Source: DAOUJI01 sp965237875 (GTDB taxonomy: Bacteria > Chloroflexota > Dehalococcoidia > Lucifugimonadales > JAGWBF01). From it: a DNA stretch of 64,000 nt. Below are positions 17,210 to 25,059 of the stretch, piece after piece (position 1 is the stretch's first letter; every line of letters begins with the position of its first letter). A model generated the notes under the pieces. The model did not search any database, had not been told where the DNA came from, and worked only from the letters and a program-made list of their open reading frames with translations. Made by a program: the position numbers and the translations under genes. Where the stretch lies: NCBI GenBank assembly GCA_965237875.1, contig CBDEGP010000002.1:248001-312000 (forward strand), given 5' to 3'.

Positions 17210-17296
17210 GAGCCCCGCAACTGTCCGGTTGCGGGGCTCATATTCTTTGTTGCTGTATTAGTCCGCCTCTCTTACCTATATTATACCTATATTATA
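17210..17296 (-). promoter_or_regulatory. dehydrogenase leader: two -10 boxes and a perfect 12-bp hairpin
   Basis: On the minus strand TATAAT occurs twice, at 17291-17296 and 17280-17285, within a direct repeat of 11 bases; no good -35 is seen for either. Downstream lies a perfect inverted repeat GAGCCCCGCAAC / GTTGCGGGGCTC (17210-17221 / 17228-17239) with a 6-base loop. It is not followed by a T-run, so it may stabilise or attenuate the mRNA rather than terminate it. The remaining bases to 17354 hold nothing recognisable. Confidence 0.5.
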
Positions 17297-17354
17297 CCTC
17301 AGCTCACGGCAAATTACGATAATCGCAATATAATGCCAACATAAACGCCTGTGT

Positions 17355-19007
17355 CTACGAATTACCGAATATATCTCTCAAGTCGTCATCCAAGTCCGCA
17401 TCAGATCGGGGGGAGTTCAGGTCAACTCCGTCGCCGCCAAACATCAAGTACGATTCGGCCGACCCATATTCTCTAGTATGCACCACAACGGGCATGGGAA
17501 CTGCATGCCCGAATATCAGGGCCTGCTGGCGGGACTCCAACCTGGAAAGCACCGACCTGAGCTCACGGCTCCCCGGAGCGCCTCCGAGCACGGCGTCTAT
17601 GTCCCTCTCGTTATCCAGGAGACAGGTGATCTTGGTGCCTATCTGACTCATCACTTCCGAGTCGATTGCGCCCGGCCTCTGGTCGATGACCATCAGGGTT
17701 ACGTTGTACTTGCGTAATTCCCTGGCGATGGTCCCGAAGATGGTCTGGGGGGCCACCGACGGGCTGAGGAATTTATGGGCCTCCTCAATGGTGATGACCA
17801 GGGGAGTCGGCTCCTTGCCCTGTCCGCCCTCGGCTTCCTCCTTCAGGCGGACGTAGCGTTCGTGTATGCGCCGGGTGAGCAGGTTGGACACAAGGATGTA
17901 GGCGTTGAGGTCGTTGCCGTACCTTCCGAACTCCAACACCACGTGGATCCCCCTGTCCAGCTGCTCCAGAATGCGTCCCACGGAGTCATGGCGCCCGCCG
18001 GGGCTGGGCGTCAGGAAGCCGTACCGTTTCATGCGGGCAAGACGGTTGTACAGCGAGTTGAGCGCCTGGACATTCACTGAGATGGAGGCCGCCAGCTCGG
18101 AGAGGTCATCCCGTCCCTCCAAGTGAGTGAACTCCTTCAACCACCCGCGGCCATACTTCAGACGCAGATTGTGGGCGGCGTGAGCGGCGACCTCGGACAG
18201 GTTGAGGTTCTCCTGGAGGGCCTCGATGTCCTCCGGCTGCACCTCGTCATAACCGATGCGGACCACCTCGTCGGGCGACAGCCCCCGGCGCAGTGAGCTT
18301 TCCTCGTCAAGGCTAAACACGGCCACTTTTGATGGGAACAATTGCTTCAAGCCTTTGACGAGACCGGCGCCTTCGCTGCGGCCCTGCCATCCGTACTCGT
18401 TGTGCATGTCGAATATCAGACTTGACGCAAGACCGCTCTGGACCATGCCTATGAGGAGCATCCGCGTCAGGAAGGTCTTGCCGGTGCCGCTCTTCCCAAA
18501 GATTCCCATAGACCTCTCTGAGAGGGCTTTCAAGTCGAGGCAGACCTTGGTTTCCATGTCCAGCGGACTGCCGATCCAGAAATGCTCCCGGTCATCGCTT
18601 CCGAAGACCGTCTCCACGTCCCTTTCATCAGCAGGGTACACGCCGGAAAAATGAGCGGGCACGGTCTTGGCCGGCTTGAGATCGGAATCGTCTCCCAACG
18701 CCGTCGGCAAAATTAGCGTAGGCAGGACCGAAATTGTCCCATAGGCCGTCGTTCCGGCTATCACCTGGGCTATGAAGGGATCGGAGACGTCAGGAGGCGA
18801 ATATTTAAGGGACGGGCTGGCTGAGCCTAAGGCGATGTCGGTGACGACGCCGAAGAAGCGTTGGCGTTCGCCTTGGATCGTGACGAAAGCCCCCACCTTC
18901 ACGTCCTCCACCGAGGAAGCGGGCGCTAGACGGACTTCCACTCCCTTAGTCAAGGAGCCGTCCACGACCATCCCCAGGGGCCGGCGTTCCTGGTTCGGGT
19001 CCGTCAT
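17355..19007 (-). CDS. herA: HerA-like ATPase/DNA translocase
   Basis: 550 residues. An N-terminal HAS-barrel (LGMVVDGSLTKGVEVRL...VGAFVTIQGERQRFFGVVTDI) precedes a FtsK/HerA-type RecA domain. That domain has Walker A GKSGTGKT (171-178), a Walker B-type LVITIEEAH and the late MVIDQRPGAIDSEVMSQ. HerA forms hexameric rings that with NurA resect DNA ends. The gene order nurA, a HAS-barrel gene, herA on the minus strand supports a joint complex. Its start overlaps the preceding gene by 4 bases. Confidence 0.9.
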   Translation of the reverse strand: MTDPNQERRPLGMVVDGSLTKGVEVRLAPASSVEDVKVGAFVTIQGERQRFFGVVTDIALGSASPSLKYSPPDVSDPFIAQVIAGTTAYGTISVLPTLILPTALGDDSDLKPAKTVPAHFSGVYPADERDVETVFGSDDREHFWIGSPLDMETKVCLDLKALSERSMGIFGKSGTGKTFLTRMLLIGMVQSGLASSLIFDMHNEYGWQGRSEGAGLVKGLKQLFPSKVAVFSLDEESSLRRGLSPDEVVRIGYDEVQPEDIEALQENLNLSEVAAHAAHNLRLKYGRGWLKEFTHLEGRDDLSELAASISVNVQALNSLYNRLARMKRYGFLTPSPGGRHDSVGRILEQLDRGIHVVLEFGRYGNDLNAYILVSNLLTRRIHERYVRLKEEAEGGQGKEPTPLVITIEEAHKFLSPSVAPQTIFGTIARELRKYNVTLMVIDQRPGAIDSEVMSQIGTKITCLLDNERDIDAVLGGAPGSRELRSVLSRLESRQQALIFGHAVPMPVVVHTREYGSAESYLMFGGDGVDLNSPRSDADLDDDLRDIFGNS

Positions 19008-19621
19008 ACGGAGAGCCTCTTAAGCAGAGAGTCGAGCCTGGGAAGGTCGGCGGACAGCTGGTTCGCCAGAGCCTTCCCCGCCCGGATGCGGAACCCCTCA
19101 GGATCGGGCAGGCGGCTGCTTAAACGGCGGATGCAGGCGGCAACCACCTCATCAGTCTGGCCTCCGCTTACGGAGTAGGAGTTGACCAGCAGGGGCAGAA
19201 AGTCGACCGACGCCGCAAACCGGGCCGCGTCTTCATCCGACGCCAGAAAGACGAACGCGTGGACGCGGGGCGGATGGTCGGGGAGATAGTGGCGGACGGT
19301 GGAGCCCGCATCGTGTCCGACGATGACGGCCTCGAACCGTGTGGACATCAGGCGCGCCAGCTGGGGATGGGACCTGTAGAGGTCCTCCTCGGACTCTTCC
19401 GACTCGCCCCGGGGCAGGATAGTGCGCCCGGGTTCCAGGGGCGCCGTGCTGACGCCGGACACCACCGCGTAAAGACCGGAGGCGCCGCCATCTTGGGGAT
19501 TCCTAGACTCGGTCCTGACCAACGAGCCCAGGGGAGGAGAGTCGTAGAGCCTGTAGCACTGAGCGGCGAACCGGTGGGAGCTCGACTCCACCACTTCGCC
19601 TATACGTCTCCGCAGCGCCAC
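19004..19621 (-). CDS. HAS-barrel-like protein between nurA and herA
   Basis: 205 residues of unassigned function. The N-terminus IGEVVESSSHRFAAQCYRLYDSPPLGSLVRT closely resembles the HAS-barrel at the front of HerA proteins, but no ATPase domain follows. The rest is mixed helix/strand (FEAVIVGHD, VHAFVFLASDEDAARF). It lies 23 bases after nurA and overlaps herA, so it is very probably a third subunit or adaptor of the same end-processing machine. That role is inferred from context only. Confidence 0.75.
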   Translation of the reverse strand: MALRRRIGEVVESSSHRFAAQCYRLYDSPPLGSLVRTESRNPQDGGASGLYAVVSGVSTAPLEPGRTILPRGESEESEEDLYRSHPQLARLMSTRFEAVIVGHDAGSTVRHYLPDHPPRVHAFVFLASDEDAARFAASVDFLPLLVNSYSVSGGQTDEVVAACIRRLSSRLPDPEGFRIRAGKALANQLSADLPRLDSLLKRLSV

Positions 19622-19644
19622 TACAACCTAACAGGCCGCAGCCA

Positions 19645-20853
19645 TTACAGGGACCGGACTCGCTTGGACAGGGCTTTTTCGGACGTGTACACGGGAAGGT
19701 CGGCGCCCTCCAGAGCGCCTTCCACCAGACGCCGGAAGCTGTGGCGGTCGGCGCCGGTTACAACGGCCTGCTCGTGGGCCTCGGCTATGGCCACGGGGTA
19801 GCCGAACCCCCGCCTGCATTGGTCCATGAGAAGCCCGTGGGCAAGGTCAACCAGGGCCGGATCGTCAGCCACCCAAGCAGGCATTTCTACCCGGGCTATC
19901 TCGTCCCCGGTGTTGAGATAGAAGAAATTGACCTCGTGGTCGCCGTAATAGTCCCTGGACACGGATGAGCAGGTGTAGAAAACGCTGGACCGCTCGCCCG
20001 GCCTCAAAAGCGCCTGAAAGAGGTCCCTGTCCAGGAAGCCTTGCACGAGATTGCAGGGGGACGTTCCCGAACGGTGGGCGCTGCACGTACTCCGGCAGCG
20101 GCCCAGGTCAAACGGGCATATCGAGAGGCGCAGTGCGTTGACCGCCTCGGTGGTCTGGGGAAGGCTGATATAGGCAGCCACGGCCAGGGGACGGGCCGCC
20201 AAGCGCCTCATCCGTTCCAGGGCGGGCAGCAGTCCCTCCACAATGATGCGGTCTCTGACGAAAGGCTGGTGGCCTCTTCCGGCGAGGCCCCACATTATCA
20301 GGGACCCGTCGACGAGGGCCAGGGTCGGTAAACTTGTGGAGGAGTCTTCCACCAGATCGGCCAGGCCGGAGACCTCGTCGACGGTGCGTTTGAGGCCCAG
20401 GAGTTGGCCCTCCACGGCCACGGTATCGCGCACGTTGGGGTCGGGGCTGGTCATGTACAGGTCATCATCCCCAAAGTGGAGCCTGGGCTTGCTGAACAGC
20501 TCGGCGTCCGATTCTGAGCCATAGGTGAGCAAGCAGCCGCCGATGTTTATCAGATAGCAACGCACGGGCAAGTGGCGGTCTACGTCCACGTGGGAACCGT
20601 CCACCGACGCCACTGTGCAGTCCGTAGGCGGCTGAGGCGCTGGGATGCGCTCGGAAAAACCGCTCTTGACTCCGGCACAGAGAAAGGGGCGCGTCCTGTT
20701 GGCCTCAACTTTGCGGGACAGCTCATCGGGGCTGGCCTCCGTCATGCTCCTGAGGGCTTCAGCCAGCCGCTGGTTACGGTCATCGCCGGTTCTGGCCTGG
20801 AAATGGGCCATCCGGTCTATCTGGTCTACTGTCTGAGTTAGGTCGAGCGCCAT
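19645..20853 (-). CDS. nurA: NurA-domain nuclease
   Basis: 402 residues from ATG 20853 (MALDLTQTVDQIDRM); a longer frame upstream has no plausible start context. The NurA fold is indicated by the first catalytic Asp in ASVDGSHVDVDRH (D85), a second acidic motif TLALVDGSLIMWGL, and C-terminal helices with PVAIAEAHEQAVVT. NurA is a manganese-dependent 5'-3' nuclease that works with HerA in double-strand break resection. The three-gene order is retained. No promoter with both boxes is obvious upstream. Confidence 0.87.
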   Translation of the reverse strand: MALDLTQTVDQIDRMAHFQARTGDDRNQRLAEALRSMTEASPDELSRKVEANRTRPFLCAGVKSGFSERIPAPQPPTDCTVASVDGSHVDVDRHLPVRCYLINIGGCLLTYGSESDAELFSKPRLHFGDDDLYMTSPDPNVRDTVAVEGQLLGLKRTVDEVSGLADLVEDSSTSLPTLALVDGSLIMWGLAGRGHQPFVRDRIIVEGLLPALERMRRLAARPLAVAAYISLPQTTEAVNALRLSICPFDLGRCRSTCSAHRSGTSPCNLVQGFLDRDLFQALLRPGERSSVFYTCSSVSRDYYGDHEVNFFYLNTGDEIARVEMPAWVADDPALVDLAHGLLMDQCRRGFGYPVAIAEAHEQAVVTGADRHSFRRLVEGALEGADLPVYTSEKALSKRVRSL

Positions 20854-20985
20854 GTCTTTTTGGTGTCTGGGAGGCCTTCGATGATTGGGAAACGTGGTGG
20901 GCCGATTATAGCATAGGGGCCACGGCACTAAACCTAATGGCGACTTCATTTCGCGCGCTCAAACTGCAGTCGCCTTTCACCTGAA

Positions 20986-22332
20986 TCAACACCCGGATGT
21001 CCGAACTGCCCGGCGGCCTTGTGGAGAGTTGGATCCGGTGCTTTGCTTGGTCGCGCAGGTCAAACCTCCGTCTCGGTCCACTTTCGCCAACTTCCGTACG
21101 TCCGAACCGTCAGGCGCCACTGTGAACAAATAAGTCAGGCCAGCCTCTTCCGTCCCCTCCTTGACTACGGCGATCCGGGAACCATCCGGAGACCAGGATG
21201 CGTGAGTGCCTTCGCCGACGTCACGCATACCACCGCCGTTAGCGTTCATCACGTATGTCATATACTTGTCGTTGCCACCGGCATGAGACCCGTGACGAAG
21301 GGAAAACAAAAACATTCTGCCGTCGGGCGACCAAGACGGACCGCTTACTATCGACGTTCCACTGCCCAATCTTATTAGCTTCCTCAAGCTTGAGCCGTCA
21401 GGACTGATTGTATACAGTTCAGTCTGAAGCAACTTCGCATGGTCGTTCCATGCGAAATGCGCAAACGCAATGGTCTGGCCGTCAGGTGACCAAGACGGCT
21501 CGATGCGGGGCGCATTCCAGTAAAACTCTGTCCTTGGGAAGACTCGTGTCAAGCCGGACCCATCCGGCTTCACCGTATATAACCCGTACAAAAAGCTAGA
21601 TAAGATGTCAGAACGTTCTCTCACCTCAGGCTTCCGATAAACATGTTGCTCCACAACGAAGGCTAACGTTCCTCCGTCCGGAGACCACACTGGACCTGCG
21701 TGGTTCCCACGGTCGGCCGGAAAATATTCCTCTCCTTGAGCTTCCCACTCTATTGAATCAAACAGCACAACCGGGCGTAGGCCTGAGCCATCCGAAGCCA
21801 TCATGTAGATTCCGTTGTCCACAGGCTCATCCCGGACTTTAATGGGCCTTACAAATGCGATACGACTACCGTCAGGCGACCAAGCTGGAAGAATGTCCGT
21901 GTCACCGTTTTCAGTCAATCTAGACCGATGAGATCCGTCAAGCCCGGATGTTTCTATATCGAAAGAGCGTAATCTTGTCTCCTTCGCCCGGTGCCTTGAC
22001 GTGGCGTATACGAGCCGAGAGCCATCAGGGGAGATGTCGGGAGAGTAGCTGACTTCGTACAATCCTCTGCCTTCGGAGATGCGTTGCAGGCTTGAACCAT
22101 CTGACGCGGCGATGTAGATGGCGCCTCGGTCACCACGACCGTTGAATGGAAAAACTATGTGGCCGCCGTCAGGTGTCCATTGAGGAAGAGCTTCATTCTT
22201 GGCTGTCGTTAGCGTCTCATGCCATCCTTCAGAATCCCATTCACCGGGACCACAGGGAGCGAGGCCACCAGCCGATGAAAGAGGGATGAGCAGAACCCAT
22301 GGTGTTAGGGCTAGCCCTACCAGGCGTTTCAT
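20986..22332 (-). CDS. exported TolB-like beta-propeller protein
   Basis: 448 residues from ATG 22332 (MKRLVGLALTPWVLLIPLSSAGG), a clear signal peptide; an ATG 30 bases upstream is also in frame. The rest consists of repeated PD40/TolB motifs such as SPDGSRIAFV, SPDGGTLAFV and SPDGQTIAFA, each blade ending in a strand with YxxxxDGS. About six to seven blades are expected. Such proteins bind ligands or sit in the cell envelope; no enzyme motif is seen. Base composition is a little less GC-rich than its neighbours, so acquisition is possible. Confidence 0.82.
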   Translation of the reverse strand: MKRLVGLALTPWVLLIPLSSAGGLAPCGPGEWDSEGWHETLTTAKNEALPQWTPDGGHIVFPFNGRGDRGAIYIAASDGSSLQRISEGRGLYEVSYSPDISPDGSRLVYATSRHRAKETRLRSFDIETSGLDGSHRSRLTENGDTDILPAWSPDGSRIAFVRPIKVRDEPVDNGIYMMASDGSGLRPVVLFDSIEWEAQGEEYFPADRGNHAGPVWSPDGGTLAFVVEQHVYRKPEVRERSDILSSFLYGLYTVKPDGSGLTRVFPRTEFYWNAPRIEPSWSPDGQTIAFAHFAWNDHAKLLQTELYTISPDGSSLRKLIRLGSGTSIVSGPSWSPDGRMFLFSLRHGSHAGGNDKYMTYVMNANGGGMRDVGEGTHASWSPDGSRIAVVKEGTEEAGLTYLFTVAPDGSDVRKLAKVDRDGGLTCATKQSTGSNSPQGRRAVRTSGC

Positions 22333-22444
22333 AAAGCCGCCAAGCTTGCCTGTTCCATCCACCGTCGGCCTCCCTTGACCGCCCGATGCACTAGCTCCTA
22401 TTATACCTGCGATTGGTCAGGCCAAGGGCCATTGGAGGAGCAGC

Positions 22445-23626
22445 ATGACAGACCTGAGACGCGCCGCTGCGATAGTGGGCGTCTACGAGCATCCCACCAG
22501 GTACGCCCCCGACAAGAGCGAGCTGCAGATACAGGGCGAGAGCGTCATCAAAGCCCTGGAGGACGCCGGGTTGGGGAAGAAGGACGTGGACGCTCTTTTC
22601 GCCGCGTCCATGGGCGTGCGCCTCAGCAGCCTATCGTTGGCCGACTACCTGGACATGGACCCGGTTTACATGGACAACACCACAGTGGGCGGGTCGTCCT
22701 TCGAGTTCCACGTCGCCCACGCCCTTTCAGCCATCGCCACGGGCAGAATCAACTGCGCCGTAATCACTTACGGCAGCGTGTCCCGCTCAGGAGGCGTGGC
22801 CGTGGGCACCGGCGGACTCTCCCGGCAGGAACACACCGTTCTCCAACCCTCTCCCGATTCTTTCGAGGAGTTGTACGGTCTGACCACCGTGGGACTGTAC
22901 GCCCTGGTGGCCCAGAGGCACATGCACGCATACGGGACCAGACCCGAACAGCTGGCCGAGGTGTCGGTGGCTATGCGGAAGCACGCCTCCATGAACCCAT
23001 ACGCCCTCTACAGGAACCCCATCACGATGGACGACGTGGTGGAGTCCCGGTATGTGTCCCATCCGCTCCATCTGCTGGACTGCTGTGTAATATCCGACGG
23101 AGGCGGAGCCGTGGTGGTGGCGTCGCCGGAAGTGGCACGGAACTGCAAGAAGCCGCCCGTGTGGGTGTTGGGAGTGGGAGAAGCCGCCGGGCATCAGGGA
23201 GCCGGGAAGAAGGACCTGACCTACATCGCCGCCAAGCAGAGCTCCGGGCCGGCCTTTGAGATGGCTGGCGTCACCCACGACGACATCGACATGGCTATGG
23301 TCTACGACTCCTTCACCATCACGGTGGTGACCACCCTGGAGGACCTGGGTTTCTGCAAGAAGGGCGAGGGCGGAGATTTCGTCTCGGGGGGCAGGATTCA
23401 AATTGGGGGAGACTTGCCCCTGAACACCGACGGCGGCGGTCTGTCATCCAACCATCCCGGAATGCGGGGCATCTTCCTGCTGATAGAAGCCACCCGCCAA
23501 CTGCGCCATGAGTTCGAAGGCACACCGAGACAGACGCCGGACTGCAAGCTGGCCCTGTGTCACGGAACAGGAGGAGCGATCGGCTCCAGACACAGCGGCG
23601 GGACCGTCATCCTGGGGAGGGACTAG
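22445..23626 (+). CDS. thiolase-fold protein lacking the nucleophilic cysteine (Ltp2/SCP-x-like)
   Basis: 393 residues with the thiolase/SCP-x fold: ALEDAGLGKKDVDALF, the long N-terminal half ending in VVVASPEVARNC, and a C-terminal GGGLSSNHPGMRG then LALCHGTGGAIGSRHSGGTVIL. At the position where degradative thiolases have Cys (V-GG-C-x-S) it reads VGGSSFEF, so classic thiolysis is unlikely. The neighbour is a DUF35 zinc-ribbon/OB protein 3 bases later. Together they resemble Ltp2-ChsH2-type pairs that act as retro-aldolases in side-chain degradation. The substrate is unknown. Confidence 0.85.
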   Translation: MTDLRRAAAIVGVYEHPTRYAPDKSELQIQGESVIKALEDAGLGKKDVDALFAASMGVRLSSLSLADYLDMDPVYMDNTTVGGSSFEFHVAHALSAIATGRINCAVITYGSVSRSGGVAVGTGGLSRQEHTVLQPSPDSFEELYGLTTVGLYALVAQRHMHAYGTRPEQLAEVSVAMRKHASMNPYALYRNPITMDDVVESRYVSHPLHLLDCCVISDGGGAVVVASPEVARNCKKPPVWVLGVGEAAGHQGAGKKDLTYIAAKQSSGPAFEMAGVTHDDIDMAMVYDSFTITVVTTLEDLGFCKKGEGGDFVSGGRIQIGGDLPLNTDGGGLSSNHPGMRGIFLLIEATRQLRHEFEGTPRQTPDCKLALCHGTGGAIGSRHSGGTVILGRD

Positions 23627-23629
23627 CCC

Positions 23630-24052
23630 ATGCCTGACTGGAAGAAACCATTGCCCAGCGTCACAGGAGAAACCAGGCCGTTCTGGGACGCATGCAATAA
23701 AGGCGAGCTGCTGATACAGCGGTGCAACAGCTGCGGAGAACACCAGCACTACCCGCGGGGGATATGCTCCAACTGCTGGACCCAGGACATTGCATGGGTC
23801 AAGTCAAGCGGGAAAGGTTCCGTCTGGAGCTATACGATCACCTACCAGAACAGAACTCCCGGATTCGCCGAAGAGGTCCCTTACGTGCTTGCCCTGGTGG
23901 AGTTGGAGGAGGGAGTCAAGATGTTCACCAACATCCACGATTGCGACCCCCGGGACGTGACCATCGGAATGCCCGTCGAGGTCGTTTTCGAGCGGGCCAC
24001 CGACCGTATCAGCGTCCCCTTCTTCAGGCCCGCCGGCGCGGGCGATTCATAG
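23630..24052 (+). CDS. Zn-ribbon/OB-fold (DUF35) acyl-CoA-binding partner protein
   Basis: 140 residues. An N-terminal helix (PFWDACNKGELLIQRC) leads into a rubredoxin-like zinc ribbon, CNSCGEHQHYPRGICSNC, and then an OB-fold (GSVWSYTITYQNRTPGF through VVFERATDRISVPFFRP). DUF35 proteins bind acyl-CoA and form complexes with thiolase-like enzymes. The adjacent thiolase-like gene, 3 bases upstream, is the expected partner. Confidence 0.9.
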   Translation: MPDWKKPLPSVTGETRPFWDACNKGELLIQRCNSCGEHQHYPRGICSNCWTQDIAWVKSSGKGSVWSYTITYQNRTPGFAEEVPYVLALVELEEGVKMFTNIHDCDPRDVTIGMPVEVVFERATDRISVPFFRPAGAGDS

Positions 24053-24132
24053 CTTGAGCAGACCGCGGTAGAGCTTGCCGCCACGCGATCAATCTGCTTG
24101 GGGCATACCGTCACCTGGTCAATGACGAAGGT

Positions 24133-24172
24133 TTGACACGGAAAGTGATTAGCTATATGATTAGCTAATCAC
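24133..24172 (+). promoter_or_regulatory. toxin-antitoxin promoter with overlapping palindromic operator
   Basis: TTGACA (24133-24138), a 17-base spacer and TATGAT (24156-24161). The inverted repeat GTGATTAGC / GCTAATCAC (24145-24153 / 24164-24172) brackets the -10 box, and GATTAGCT also occurs as a direct repeat. This is the expected arrangement for autoregulation by the antitoxin or the antitoxin-toxin complex. Confidence 0.75.
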
Positions 24173-24190
24173 CTATCGTAGGAAACAGAT

Positions 24191-24427
24191 ATGCCAGTCG
24201 TAAACGTCCATGAAGCCAAGACTAATTTGTCACGCCTACTTGCCCAAGTCGAGGCAGGCGAGGAGGTCGTAATAGCCCGCAACGGCAAGCCTGTCGCACG
24301 GCTTGTACGCTGCAAGCCTCGGGGCAAACGTCAACCCGATGTTTTGCGGGGGCTAATTACCATAGATGACACCTTCTTTGACCCGCTTCCAGAAGAGGAG
24401 TTAGCTGCTTGGGAAGGGAATACGTAG
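24191..24427 (+). CDS. Phd/YefM-type antitoxin
   Basis: 78 residues. The N-terminal VNVHEAKTNLSRLLAQVEAGEEVVIARNGKPVARLV is the Phd/YefM DNA-binding fold. The C-terminal FFDPLPEEELAAWEG is the flexible toxin-neutralising segment. It neutralises the PIN toxin encoded 3 bases downstream and should repress the operon at the palindrome upstream. Confidence 0.92.
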   Translation: MPVVNVHEAKTNLSRLLAQVEAGEEVVIARNGKPVARLVRCKPRGKRQPDVLRGLITIDDTFFDPLPEEELAAWEGNT

Positions 24428-24430
24428 CTG

Positions 24431-24817
24431 GTGCGGTTGCTGCTCGACACTCATGCGTTCTTGTGGTGGCTCGCCCTCAGCGAGCGGCTTTCGATACCAG
24501 CCCTTCGAGCCATCACAGATGAAGAGAACGATATACTGGTCAGCGCGGCGTCAGCTTGGGAAATCTCCACCAAACACAGCATCGGCAAGCTTCCAGAAGC
24601 CGAAACAATCGTCCTAGACATGGTCGGTAACATCGCAGACCAAGGTTTCGAAGAGTTGCCCATCACCGTACAAGACGCCGCTCACGCTGGAAAGCTGCCG
24701 GGTCCTCACCGTGATCCATTCGACAGAATGTTAATCGCACAGGCAAAGACGCACGATCTGGTTCTTATTTCCGTTGAAGCGCTTTTCGACCAGTACGGCA
24801 TTCGCCGGCTCTGGTGA
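24431..24817 (+). CDS. PIN-domain toxin (VapC-type RNase)
   Basis: 128 residues with the PIN acidic residues: LLLDTHAFLWW (first Asp), SAASAWEISTKHSIGKL (Glu), and DPFDRMLIAQA (Asp). It belongs to the subfamily usually paired with Phd-like antitoxins. VapC toxins cut tRNA or rRNA. It begins with GTG (24431), 3 bases after the antitoxin stop, so translation is coupled. It has the expected length and no disrupted residue, so it appears active. Confidence 0.92.
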   Translation: MRLLLDTHAFLWWLALSERLSIPALRAITDEENDILVSAASAWEISTKHSIGKLPEAETIVLDMVGNIADQGFEELPITVQDAAHAGKLPGPHRDPFDRMLIAQAKTHDLVLISVEALFDQYGIRRLW

Positions 24818-24834
24818 CACCCAACTGACTAGCC

Positions 24835-25029
24835 CTATAGCTTCAGCAAGCGTTGGAGCACAGCCACGGCTTGGTCACGGGACACCGTGGGGTGGTTGTC
24901 GAGGAAATCGTCAAGCCGGTCGTCCGCTTCCAGGCGCTCCATCAATATCCTTACGGGGACTCTTGTTCCAGAGAACACCGGCGTGCCGCCTAGTATCTCT
25001 GCGTCTTTGTTGATTGCTGTATCAGTCAT
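24835..25029 (-). CDS. DUF433 domain protein (antitoxin-like)
   Basis: 64 residues containing the DUF433 winged-helix signature: ILGGTPVFSGTRVPVRILMERLEA, then DDFLDNHPTVSRDQAVAVLQ. DUF433 genes commonly precede a PIN-like (DUF5615) toxin, but here the next minus-strand segment downstream is the convergent PIN toxin of another type. It is thus an orphan. It converges on the toxin-antitoxin operon with a 17-base gap. Confidence 0.85.
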   Translation of the reverse strand: MTDTAINKDAEILGGTPVFSGTRVPVRILMERLEADDRLDDFLDNHPTVSRDQAVAVLQRLLKL

Positions 25030-25059
25030 TGGGCCGCTCCTGGATGAATAGCCGGCGCC

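Noticed and set aside
22375..23259. An alternative 294-codon plus frame over the thiolase-like gene
   Set aside because: Arg/Gly-rich translation with no domain; the other frame has the thiolase fold throughout.
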